From positions 62,001 through 126,000 of the forward strand of contig CAVRHH010000004.1 of assembly GCA_963720945.1 (NCBI GenBank): a stretch of 64,000 nt of DNA, in the 5' to 3' direction. This stretch comes from Bog-532 sp963720945. Lineage in GTDB: Bacteria; Actinomycetota; Actinomycetes; Streptosporangiales; Streptosporangiaceae. Below are positions 34,168 to 42,114 of the stretch, piece after piece. Each line of letters starts with the position of its first letter. Position 1 is the first letter of the stretch. The notes beneath the pieces are model-generated. The model saw only the letters and a program-made list of their open reading frames with translations. It was not told the DNA's origin and ran no database searches. The translations under genes were made by a program, and so were the position numbers.

Positions 34168-35783
34168 GTGGTTCCCCCGAGCTGGGTCACGGCCCGCGAG
34201 ATCAGCTGCGTCAGCTCACCCGGCGGGTGCAGCCCGAGGATCAGCAGCGCGGCGATCCCCGCCACCGCGGGCACGACCATCCATACGCTGGGCTCGCCCC
34301 GGGTGATCGGCGGGACGGATGCGGCCCGTTCGAGTATGGTCACGCGCGCCGGCCCGGGGGCCGCCGGGAAACCGCCGCCATCGGTGCGCTCATCCGCTGC
34401 CGGTGACGGGCGGCCTCCTGGTGCGGCCGATACGGCAGCGGCGATCACCGGTGCGGCGGCCGGCCGCCGCGACCTGAACAGCATTCCGGTGGTGGCCGCC
34501 GTCAGGCCGAAAAACGCCACCGTGACCAGGATGACCAGGATCGCCGCGGGAGCGTACCCGGGGGAGCTGAAGCCGCCGGCGACGATCTGGAATTCGCTGC
34601 GGAAGATACCGAACGGCGGCATCGCCGACAGCGCCAGCACCGCCAGCAGGAACAGCGGGCCGCTCCACGGCAGCAGGTCCATCGCCCCCCGCTGCGCGGC
34701 GATCTGCTTGCTGCCGAACTTGATGACCAGCACGCCCGCACCCATGAACGCGTTGCCCTTGGCCGCCGCGTGCGCGAGCACGTGCAGCATCACCCCGGCC
34801 AGTGCGACCGGCGCGCCGAAGCTCACCCCGATGGCCAGGATGCCCATGTGCTCCACGCTGGAGTAGGCCAGCAGCCGTTTGATGTCCCGCTGGTCCAGCA
34901 GGTACAGCGCGGCGAGCAGCAGCGACGCGACACCGAAGGCGAGCAGCACGTCGCGCGGGAAACCGGTCCCGAGGGTGGCCGTGGCGATCTGGTAGTAACG
35001 CAGGATCGCGTAGAAGCTCACCGCGAGCAGGGACCCGGACAGCAGCGCGGAGACCGGTGTCGGTGCCTCCGAATGCGCGTCGGGCAGCCAGGTATGGACC
35101 GGGAACAGGCCGACCTTGGTGCCGTAGCCCAGGACCGCCAGCATGAACGCGAACCGGACCGGCGTGTGCGCCAGCTGGCCGCCGACGCCCAGGATCGTGT
35201 TCAGGGCCAGGTCGTAGTGCTGGCCGAGGACCTGGGCGCCGGCGAAGTAGGCGAAGATCGTGGCCAGCAGGCCGAGCCCGAGCCCCGCGGAGGCGATGAG
35301 CACGTACTTCCAGGCGGCCTCCACGGCCGCGTCGCTGTTCTCCAGCGCGACGAGCAGGGCCGAGATGACGGTTGTCACCTCGACCGCGATCCACAGCAGC
35401 GCCAGGCTGTTCATCATCGGCGCGACGAGCATCGACCAGCCGAACAGATTGAACAGGGCGTAGAACCGGCGGGCGTAGCGCCGCCGGTCGGCGGGGGACT
35501 CCTGCTCGGTCTCCCGCTGGACGTAGCCGGCCGAGTAGATCGCGACGATCGCGTACAGGAACCCGGTGGCGAGCATGAAGATCGCGCTGATCGCGTCGAC
35601 CCGGAAGTAGGACACGTAGCTGAGGGTGCGGTGGGCGGCCGCCGGCACCAGAGCGAGCACCAGGCCGAAGCTCGCCAGCCCGGCCACGACGGTGACCGCG
35701 GCTGCGGCGCGGGCCGGGGCAACCAGCGCGACGATTCCCGCTGCCAGCGGGATGAACAACAGAGCCAGCACGACGGCAAACAT
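34164..35783 (-). CDS. HyfF/HycQ-like membrane subunit (Mrp/NuoL family)
   Basis: 539 residues with about 14 membrane segments. The antiporter-type signature includes VLGYGTKVGLFPVHTWLPDA, HSEAPTPVSALLSGSLL and KRLLAYSSVEHMG, with the conserved Lys and His expected in the proton path. A hydrophilic insert of about 50 residues near 440-490 is Pro/Ala-rich and may be lineage-specific. It lies 3 nt after the HyfE gene and overlaps the large-subunit gene by 4 nt. It would pump protons or cations as part of the Ehr membrane arm. Confidence 0.9.
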   Translation of the reverse strand: MFAVVLALLFIPLAAGIVALVAPARAAAAVTVVAGLASFGLVLALVPAAAHRTLSYVSYFRVDAISAIFMLATGFLYAIVAIYSAGYVQRETEQESPADRRRYARRFYALFNLFGWSMLVAPMMNSLALLWIAVEVTTVISALLVALENSDAAVEAAWKYVLIASAGLGLGLLATIFAYFAGAQVLGQHYDLALNTILGVGGQLAHTPVRFAFMLAVLGYGTKVGLFPVHTWLPDAHSEAPTPVSALLSGSLLAVSFYAILRYYQIATATLGTGFPRDVLLAFGVASLLLAALYLLDQRDIKRLLAYSSVEHMGILAIGVSFGAPVALAGVMLHVLAHAAAKGNAFMGAGVLVIKFGSKQIAAQRGAMDLLPWSGPLFLLAVLALSAMPPFGIFRSEFQIVAGGFSSPGYAPAAILVILVTVAFFGLTAATTGMLFRSRRPAAAPVIAAAVSAAPGGRPSPAADERTDGGGFPAAPGPARVTILERAASVPPITRGEPSVWMVVPAVAGIAALLILGLHPPGELTQLISRAVTQLGGTT

Positions 35784-35786
35784 GGC

Positions 35787-36470
35787 TTACCCTCGCAGCC
35801 TGGTGAGATCGGCGGTGGACAGCGACTCCGCGCGGGTGTGGTGGGCACGGATCAGCATCGTGAAGACCACCACGGCCACCAGCAGGTCGAACAGGAACGC
35901 GGTCTCCAGGATCAGCGGCAGCCCGGCCGCGACCACCAGAGCGGCCAGCGAGATGGCATTCTCCAGCGAGAAGAACCCGATGGCCTGGGAGGCGACATCG
36001 CGCCGGACGATCATCAGGCCAAAGGCGACCAGCACCATCCCGCCGGCGATGGCCAGCGCGGTCGCCGGGGCGACGGGGGAGTGGATGCCGAGCGCGTTGA
36101 AGCAGAAGAATCCCACCGCGGCCAGGGCGATCGAGGCCAGCACGCTGTTGGCCACCCCCAGGGTGTAACTGCCCGCCACCCCCGGCGCCTCATCGCGGCC
36201 CGTCCGGCCCAGCTGGCGCCGTACGACCAGCGGGACGGCCACGACCTTCAGTGCCGCCGACAGCCCGGCGAGCGCGTACAGGTCAGGCAGGCCGCGGTCG
36301 GCGGCGATGACGATGGCCAGCACCGAGATCAGGGCTGATTGTGCGGCGTACAGGCGGATCTGGTCCCGGATCAGGGCCTGCCGCAGCATGCCGAATTCCA
36401 GCAGCAGCATGACCGCGGCGATCACATTCGCGGCGCCCTGGTACACCCCTGGCGCCTGGACGGGATCCAT
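35787..36470 (-). CDS. HyfE/HycP-like membrane subunit
   Basis: 227 residues with about seven membrane helices. The second half (GGMVLVAFGLMIVRRDVASQ, AIGFFSLENAISLAAL) is the typical HyfE region related to NuoK/MrpC. The ATG at 36470 shares a base with the HyfC stop (TGATG), so the two are translationally coupled. A longer open frame to 36740 is antisense noise over HyfC. Confidence 0.87.
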   Translation of the reverse strand: MDPVQAPGVYQGAANVIAAVMLLLEFGMLRQALIRDQIRLYAAQSALISVLAIVIAADRGLPDLYALAGLSAALKVVAVPLVVRRQLGRTGRDEAPGVAGSYTLGVANSVLASIALAAVGFFCFNALGIHSPVAPATALAIAGGMVLVAFGLMIVRRDVASQAIGFFSLENAISLAALVVAAGLPLILETAFLFDLLVAVVVFTMLIRAHHTRAESLSTADLTRLRG

Positions 36471-37432
36471 CACCCACCCCCCAGGTACAGCGTGAATACG
36501 CCGAGCACGGCCAGCAGGAACGCGGCGGCCACAAACTCGGTGATCTTGAAGAGCCGCAGCTTGGCGAACGAGTTGTCGATCACGGCCACCACGGCGCCGA
36601 TGACGGTCGCCTTGGCCAGCAGCGCGACGATCGCCAGCAGCACCGACCCGGCCCGCTGGCTGGCGGCCAGCCCCCACGGGGCGAGGAACACGTTGGCCAG
36701 GATCGTGTACAGGATGAACTGCTTCAGCTCCGAGCCCCACTTCAGCAGCGCGAAGTACGGGCCGGAGTGCTCGAACGGGCGGGCCTCGTCGATCATCCCG
36801 AACTCGTTCGTCCCGGTGTGCGTCTCCACCGGGATGCGTCCCGTCTCACTCAGGATGACCATGAACAGCGCGGCGGAGGCCAGCAGGTGCGCGGGCCGGA
36901 CGATCTGGCCGGCCGAGGACCGCACCGTCGCGGCCAGGGCGTAGGGCAGGTCGGTGCCGGTCAGCAGGGCCACGGTGAACACGACGAACAGCACCACCGG
37001 CTCGGTGATCGCAGAGAACGTCTTCGCGCGGCTCGCGCCGAGCTGGGCGTAGGGCCCGCCGGATTCCAGCGCCGCCGTCGCCACGAGGAAGCTGGCCAGC
37101 GACAGCAGGAAACCGCCGCCGAGGATGTCCCCCATATATCCCAGCGGCAGGCCGTAGGTGGTCAGCACCGGGATCAGCAGCGGCACGGTCAGGTACGCCG
37201 CCACCGCGATGACCGGTGCCGCCAGGAAGAACCAGCTCGCCCCTTCCGGGGCCAGCGCCTCCTTGCGGAACAGCTTCGCCAGGTCGTAGTACGGCTGCAG
37301 CACGCGGGGCCCGGCCCGGCCCTGCAACCGCGCCTCCACCCGCGCGATCACGCCCGTCAGACCGGGCGCGGCCACCGCGACGGTCAGCACCTGCAGGAGC
37401 TGGATAACCGGGATCGGCACGGCCGCGCTCAC
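36470..37432 (-). CDS. HyfC/HycD/NuoH-like membrane subunit
   Basis: 320 residues with about eight helices. Diagnostic loops are ARLQGRAGPRVLQPYYDLAK, GGPYAQLGASRAKTFSAITE, and GRIPVETHTGTNEFGMIDEA, the NuoH-family quinone/Fe-S interface. The start is a GTG at 37432 with no good Shine-Dalgarno box of its own; it overlaps the TGA of a 17-codon leader ORF (GTGA) that does have AGGAGG, so it probably depends on reinitiation. It is the first structural gene of the Ehr operon downstream of fluoride riboswitch B. Confidence 0.9.
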   Translation of the reverse strand: MSAAVPIPVIQLLQVLTVAVAAPGLTGVIARVEARLQGRAGPRVLQPYYDLAKLFRKEALAPEGASWFFLAAPVIAVAAYLTVPLLIPVLTTYGLPLGYMGDILGGGFLLSLASFLVATAALESGGPYAQLGASRAKTFSAITEPVVLFVVFTVALLTGTDLPYALAATVRSSAGQIVRPAHLLASAALFMVILSETGRIPVETHTGTNEFGMIDEARPFEHSGPYFALLKWGSELKQFILYTILANVFLAPWGLAASQRAGSVLLAIVALLAKATVIGAVVAVIDNSFAKLRLFKITEFVAAAFLLAVLGVFTLYLGGG

Positions 37433-37482
37433 GGCGCGGCCGCCCTATCATTGCCGGGACGTTCGGCGGTCTCCTCGCTCAC
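37429..37482 (-). CDS. 17-residue leader peptide coupling riboswitch B to the Ehr operon
   Basis: GTG start preceded by TAGGAGGCC 4-5 nt upstream. The product reads MSEETAERPGNDRAAAP and its stop overlaps the hyfC-like GTG. The SD contains GAGGCC, complementary to the riboswitch pseudoknot strand. The peptide probably matters only as the entry point for ribosomes. Confidence 0.55.
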   Translation of the reverse strand: MSEETAERPGNDRAAAP

Positions 37483-37527
37483 TCTGGCCTCCTACACCCA
37501 GACGGCACGAATGCCCGAACAGGGGGT

Positions 37528-37579
37528 TAGAGGCCATCAGCGTGGCACCTGCCACGCGGTTAGGGCGAGCCTCATCGCC
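37528..37579 (-). promoter_or_regulatory. Fluoride (crcB) riboswitch, copy B
   Basis: Read on the minus strand: P1 GGCG/CGCC around loop ATGAGGCT, then CTAACC, a perfect 7-bp stem GCGTGGC-AGGT-GCCACGC, then TGATGGCCTCTA. This is very close to the crystallised Thermotoga fluoride aptamer. It lies 95 nt upstream of the first Ehr gene. Confidence 0.92.
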
Positions 37580-37729
37580 AGGCGTTTATTGTGTCTTAGG
37601 TGATCCGCGGCCCGCAACCGCGCCGAAAATCTGCCCGTAGAGATCCGGCCCGTAGCTGGTCGGCAGGGGTCGTACAGCCCCCGTGCGGTCAGGGCGAGCT
37701 TGTCCTGCGGCAGCGGGACCGGAACGCAC

Positions 37730-38272
37730 ATCGCCCTGGACCTGGCCGCATCGGAATTCCGCCAGCCGGACGGCCGCTACCGGGTCGCCGGTGACCTGGT
37801 GACCAGCGCCGGCTTGATCGAGCGGCTGGCCGGCATCGTGACGGGCTACCCGGTGCACTCCATCGAGGACGGGCTCGGTGAGGACGACGACGAGGGCTGG
37901 ATCGCGCTGACGGCCCGCCTCGGCCACACGGTCGAGCTGGTCGGCGACGACAACTTCTGCACCAACCCCGCCATCATCACCGCGGCCATCGGCCGCGGCA
38001 TCGCCAACGCGGCGCTGATCAAGCTCAACCAGATCGGCACCGTCACCGAGACGCTGCAGGCCATGGCGATCTGCCGGGAGGCCGGTTACCGGCAGTTCGT
38101 CTCGCACCGCTCCGGCGAGACCGAGGACTCCTTCATCGCCGACCTCACCGTCGGCACCGGCTGCGGCCAGCTCAAGTCCGGGGCGCCCGCGCGCGGCGAG
38201 CGGACCGCCAAGTACAACCGGCTCATCGAAATCGCCGCCACCTCGCCCGAGCTCCCCTACGGCATGCCCTGA
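37730..38272 (+). pseudogene. eno: Enolase, C-terminal half only
   Basis: About 180 residues from IALDLAASEF to a normal enolase C-terminus, with HSIEDGLGEDDDEGW, LVGDDNF, the catalytic Lys in IKLNQIGTVTE, SHRSGETEDSFIADL and LKSGAPARGERTAKYN. The first 240 residues of the normal 430, including the N-terminal domain and the catalytic Glu pair, are missing, and no start context is seen. Non-functional alone. Enolase is a classic fluoride-inhibited enzyme and its genes are known members of fluoride regulons, so its position beside riboswitch B is notable. Confidence 0.85.
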
Positions 38273-38344
38273 CCGTCAGGGGTGATAAGGCCGGACGTGC
38301 CCGCAACCGGGAAGCCGGCGAGAGCCACCAGCCACCACGCTGGC

Positions 38345-38788
38345 TCACCGGTCGTCCAGCAGCAGCACGGGCAGCTTGCCTGCCCGCGCTGCGGCCTCGG
38401 CGACATGGCCAAGGCGGTGGTGCCGCACGCCGCCGTCGCCATGACGGCCGAGGACGAGGAGGTCGAAACCGTGCTCGGCCGCGTAATCGCATACGGCGCG
38501 CGCGGGATCTCCGCCCTCGACGATCTGCAGGCTCAGCCGGTCGCGCGCCGCAGCCGGCACGCTGTCTCTGACCTGTGAGAACAGCCGCTCGGCATAGTGC
38601 CGTCGCTCGGCCAGATCCCGGGCACGGTCCTCGCTGCACTCGCCGTGCGGCGCGCCATCAAGGACGGTGAGCGCGACGACGTGCGCTGCCCCGTCTCCGG
38701 CGAACGACGCGGCGGTCCGCAGCGCCGCCGCAGCGCCGGCGGAGCAATCCCATCCGACGAGCACCCGCCGGAATGATGCGGTCGTCAT
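38345..38788 (-). CDS. Universal stress protein, single domain
   Basis: 147 residues with the UspA fold: RRVLVGWDCSAGAAAALRTA at the N-terminus and DLLVLGRHGDGG near the C-terminus, followed by KLPVLLLDDR. The ATP-binding GxxG-x9-G(S/T) motif is only partly kept (GRHGDGGVRHHRLGHV), so nucleotide binding is doubtful. AAAGGA precedes the ATG at 38788. UspA-type proteins accompany stress and dormancy genes in actinobacteria. Confidence 0.87.
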   Translation of the reverse strand: MTTASFRRVLVGWDCSAGAAAALRTAASFAGDGAAHVVALTVLDGAPHGECSEDRARDLAERRHYAERLFSQVRDSVPAAARDRLSLQIVEGGDPARAVCDYAAEHGFDLLVLGRHGDGGVRHHRLGHVAEAAARAGKLPVLLLDDR

Positions 38789-38893
38789 CGGCCCGGTCCT
38801 TTTCCCCGGCCCCGCCCGGCATTCGCGATCATGCCGGCCTCCTCTCGCCACGGTCATTGTGACCGCCGCTACTGACTGGTGCAAGCAGAGGGC

Positions 38894-40618
38894 CTATGCC
38901 ACTACCGCATCGAGCAGGCCGGCCACCCGGCGCAACGCTTCCTCTCGTCCGGCCATCTCCCTTTCCTTCCGCCCGGCCTCGGCGTCGCTTGCCTGGCGCA
39001 GGTCTGCTGCCGTCCGCAGTGCCGCGGACATGCGTTCCGTGCCGTCGGTGTACCGCTGCTCGACGACGCGGACGAGGGTACGGGTCGCCTCCGCCAGCCG
39101 GTACTGCAAGTCGGCCCGGGCCCGGCCAACCTGGCTGTCCACCAGGCCGGCGGCCGTCCGGCGCAGGTACTCCCTGGCCCGCCGGCGGCCGATCTCGCCG
39201 GGCAGGCTGCGGCGGATCGCCCCGGCGAGCAGTTCGGTCTGGCCGGCATCCTCGCCGGTGGAGAAGAAGAAATGCCGGTCCTCGGCCAGCCGCCCGCCCG
39301 GCTCCGGCACGGTCAGGTCAAGGTCCAGCAGTTCGGCCGCGGAACCGCGCAGCACCTCGAGTTCGGCGTTCAGTTCGCCGGCGAGACGCGCGTCCACGCG
39401 GGCTAGCCCCTGCTCGATCTGCTCCCTGCGCTCGTCACGCCAGATGCTGACCGCCTCCAGGACCAGCGCGGCCAGCCACTCATGCCCCCGTCGCTCGATG
39501 TCGGCCGGGGACGCGGCCCGCAGTTCGCCGCCGAGCAGCTCACCGAGTTGCCGGCCGGCATCGGCCCGCAGCTGCCGCGCCGCCTCATCGGCCGCGTCGT
39601 TGAGCGCGAACAGCAGCCGCCCGGACTCCGCGTTGACCACGGCCACCGCGTCCCGGCTGTGGACCGCCACCTCGGCCAGCCGCGCGCCGAACTCCTCCAC
39701 CCGCCTCGCGGCGTCCCCGGACCGCATCTGGGCCGCCCGGCGGGTCAGCGTCACCTCGTCGTGCAGCGACGTGACGATCCGGCGCGCCTGCGCGGCCGCC
39801 GACAGCCGCAGATCGCTGATCCGGCTGGTCTTCAGGTAGGCGGCGAAGTCAGCGGCGAACGCGGCGAATCCCGGGTCACCACCCGGGGTCAGCGCGTCCC
39901 GCGCCGACATCGGGTACACGGCGCCGGGCGCGCCTGCCAGGCCCGAGTGACCCGGCATCTCGCTCAGTACCCGCTGGGTAAACCCGAGCGCCTCGGCGAG
40001 CCCGCCTTCATCCAGGTGATCGGCCTTATTAAGCGCCACAAATGTCGTCACGGACAGCTCGGTGACCCGGCGGAGCAGGTCCCGCTCACTGGCCGATACC
40101 GGCGGATCGGCGGTGAGCACGAACACCGCGGCGTCCATCGTTTCCAGGGCGTCATGAGCCGCCTCGGTGTCCCAGGCGAACACCGAGCCGGTCCCTGGCG
40201 TGTCGACCAGTTCCACCCCGTCCGCGAGAACCGGAGCGTCGACGTAAACGGTCACGCTCGCGATGCCGCGCCGGTTGGCCGGATTCCCGTGCTCGGTTAC
40301 CAGGTCATCGAGCGCGGCATGCGGGTGCCTTTCCTCGCGGCCGCCGGCGAACCGCACGTGGACATGCGGGTTGTCGCCATATCGCACGGTGGTGGCGACC
40401 GCGGTCAGCGGTGTCACCCCGACCGGGAGCACCGCCTGGCCGAGGAACGCGTTCACCAGGCTGCTCTTGCCGCGCTTGGCCTCACCGGCAACCAGCACCC
40501 GCAGCCGCGCCGACACCAGCCGGTCATGGACCGCCGCGATCTGGGCGCGGTCGCGATCTGTCCCCAGGGCGGCCACGTCGCTCAGCACAACGGCCAGCGG
40601 ATCGTTGCCCTCGATCAT
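38894..40618 (-). CDS. Bacterial dynamin-like GTPase
   Basis: 574 residues. G1 is GEAKRGKS (residues 45-52), a switch I Thr lies around TPLTAVATT, G3 is DTPGTGS (139-145) and G4 is NKAD (197-200). A long helical stalk follows (residues 260-560). Such proteins remodel membranes or act in stress-related membrane repair. A GGAGGA box 10 nt before the ATG at 40618 shows independent translation, although the frame is open upstream into a decapitated ABC-F gene, giving a theoretical 958-residue fusion. I annotate the GTPase from its own start. Confidence 0.88.
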   Translation of the reverse strand: MIEGNDPLAVVLSDVAALGTDRDRAQIAAVHDRLVSARLRVLVAGEAKRGKSSLVNAFLGQAVLPVGVTPLTAVATTVRYGDNPHVHVRFAGGREERHPHAALDDLVTEHGNPANRRGIASVTVYVDAPVLADGVELVDTPGTGSVFAWDTEAAHDALETMDAAVFVLTADPPVSASERDLLRRVTELSVTTFVALNKADHLDEGGLAEALGFTQRVLSEMPGHSGLAGAPGAVYPMSARDALTPGGDPGFAAFAADFAAYLKTSRISDLRLSAAAQARRIVTSLHDEVTLTRRAAQMRSGDAARRVEEFGARLAEVAVHSRDAVAVVNAESGRLLFALNDAADEAARQLRADAGRQLGELLGGELRAASPADIERRGHEWLAALVLEAVSIWRDERREQIEQGLARVDARLAGELNAELEVLRGSAAELLDLDLTVPEPGGRLAEDRHFFFSTGEDAGQTELLAGAIRRSLPGEIGRRRAREYLRRTAAGLVDSQVGRARADLQYRLAEATRTLVRVVEQRYTDGTERMSAALRTAADLRQASDAEAGRKEREMAGREEALRRVAGLLDAVVA

Positions 40619-40735
40619 GCTCACCGGTCCTCCTACCCAATGGGCAGGGACCGTTGGCGACGGTACCGCGTCCTCGGACGCTGTCGCGGTTGACGGCGAG
40701 CCCCTCCGCCGCGCCACTATCAGGGTAGCTGGTCG

Positions 40736-41822
40736 GCGGGTGAGCTTGCGGTAGGTGACCCGGTGCGGGCGGGCGGCCTCCTCGCCGAGCCGGCTGGTCT
40801 TGTTCTGCTCGTAGGCGGCGAAGTTGCCTTCGAACCAGTACCAGCTGGCGCCGCCTTCCCAGGCCAGGATGTGGGTGGCGACCCGGTCCAGGAACCACCG
40901 GTCGTGGCTGGTGATCACCGCGCAGCCGGGGAAGCCGAGCAGCGCGTCTTCCAGCGAGGCCAGGGTATCCACGTCCAGGTCGTTGGCGGGCTCGTCCAGC
41001 AGCAGCAGGTTGCCGCCGCGGGCGAGGGTGAGGGCCAGGTTCACCCGGCCGCGCTCACCGCCGGACATCAGCCCGGCCGGCTTTTGCTGATCGGCTCCCT
41101 TGAACCCGAACGCGGCCACATAGGCACGGCTGGGGATCTCGGCCCGCCCGGCCCGGATATGGGCCTGCCCGCCGGAAATGACCTCCCAGACGGTCTTGCC
41201 CGGGTCGATCCCGGCCCGCAGCTGGTCGACGTAGGAGACTCGCACCGTTTCACCGACGGTGATGGTTCCGGCGTCGGGCTGCTCTTCCCCGAGGATCATT
41301 TTCAGCAAGGTGGTCTTGCCGATCCCGTTCGGGCCAATCACCCCTGCGATGCCGTTGGGCGGGAGGCTGAAGCTGAGCCCGTCGATCAGCATCCGGTCAC
41401 CAAAGCCCTTGACCAGATGATCGGCCTCGACCACGAGGCTGCCCAGCCGGGGGCCGGGCAGGATCTGGACCTCCTCGAAGTCCAGCTTGGCCCGGGACGC
41501 AGCCTCGGCGGCCATCTGCTCATACCGGTCCAGCCGGGAGCGGCTCTTGGCCTGCCGGGCGCGCGGGCTGGACCGCACCCACGCCAGCTCGTCTTCCAGC
41601 CGTTTGCGGAGCCTGGCGTCCCGCTGCCCCTCGACCCTCAGCCGGGCCGCCTTGGTCTCCAGATAGGTCGAGTAGTTCCCCGCATACGGGTAGGCATGCC
41701 CGCGGTCCAGCTCAAGGATCCAGCCGGCCACATCGTCCAGGAAGTACCGGTCGTGGGTGACCGCCACCACCGTGCCGGGGTATGTGCCCAGGTGCTGTTC
41801 CAGCCAGGCGACGCTCTCGGCG
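40736..41822 (-). pseudogene. EttA-like ABC-F ATPase, lacking first ABC domain and stop codon
   Basis: Similarity to the translational-throttle ATPase EttA begins at LDAESVAWLEQHLGTYPGT (41822) and runs through the linker (AWVRSSPRARQAKSRSR), the second Walker A (VIGPNGIGKTTLLKMILGE), signature LMSGGERGRVNLALTLARGG and Walker B LLLDEPANDLD, to the usual C-terminus RPHRVTYRKLTR. The first ATP site is gone, and LDEPTNH is replaced by unrelated codons. The stop is lost, so the frame continues 39 codons into the GTPase gene. Either a dead remnant or an in-frame fusion starting at a GTG near 41770. Confidence 0.8.
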
Positions 41823-41927
41823 TCCAGGTCAGCCCAGCGGGACGGCGGGACGGCGATGGCTGATTCCTGGCGCCGGGCCCCTTATCCCGCCGCAGGCGGC
41901 CGACCGGACCGGTATATCCTGTTGTCA

Positions 41928-41984
41928 CGCGATGAGGCTCGCGCACCGCCTGGATAGCTGTATTTTCCGGGCTGATGGCTTCTC
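41928..41984 (+). promoter_or_regulatory. Fluoride (crcB) riboswitch, copy C
   Basis: P1 CGCG/CGCG around loop ATGAGGCT, then CACC, stem GCCTGG/CCGGGC, then GCTGATGGCTTCTCC. The pseudoknot partner GCTTC still pairs with GAGGC through one G-U wobble. It is followed by a leader ORF and the membrane-protein gene at 42111. Confidence 0.8.
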
Positions 41985-42027
41985 CTGTTCTAGCGCCAGG
42001 AATACCGCGCACGTGGGTGGAGGCCTC

Positions 42028-42114
42028 ATGTTGGTTCGTGTCCGTGCACTGCTTCCACTCTGCGCTATGACGTTTCAGCCGATCAAAGCCATGCGATCGA
42101 GGAACCACCGATGA
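42028..42114 (+). CDS. 28-residue leader peptide coupling riboswitch C to the next gene
   Basis: ATG preceded by GGAGGCC 3-9 nt upstream; the product begins MLVRVRALLPLCAM. Its TGA overlaps the ATG of the gene at 42111 (ATGA). The GGAGGCC box is complementary, with one wobble, to the GGCTTC strand of the riboswitch, as in copies A and B. Confidence 0.5.
   Translation: MLVRVRALLPLCAMTFQPIKAMRSRNHR

Noticed and set aside
34770..36338. 522-codon plus-strand frame over the HyfF/HyfE genes
   Set aside because: Very rich in Gln, Arg, Gly and Asp, as expected for antisense of membrane helices; no homology signature.
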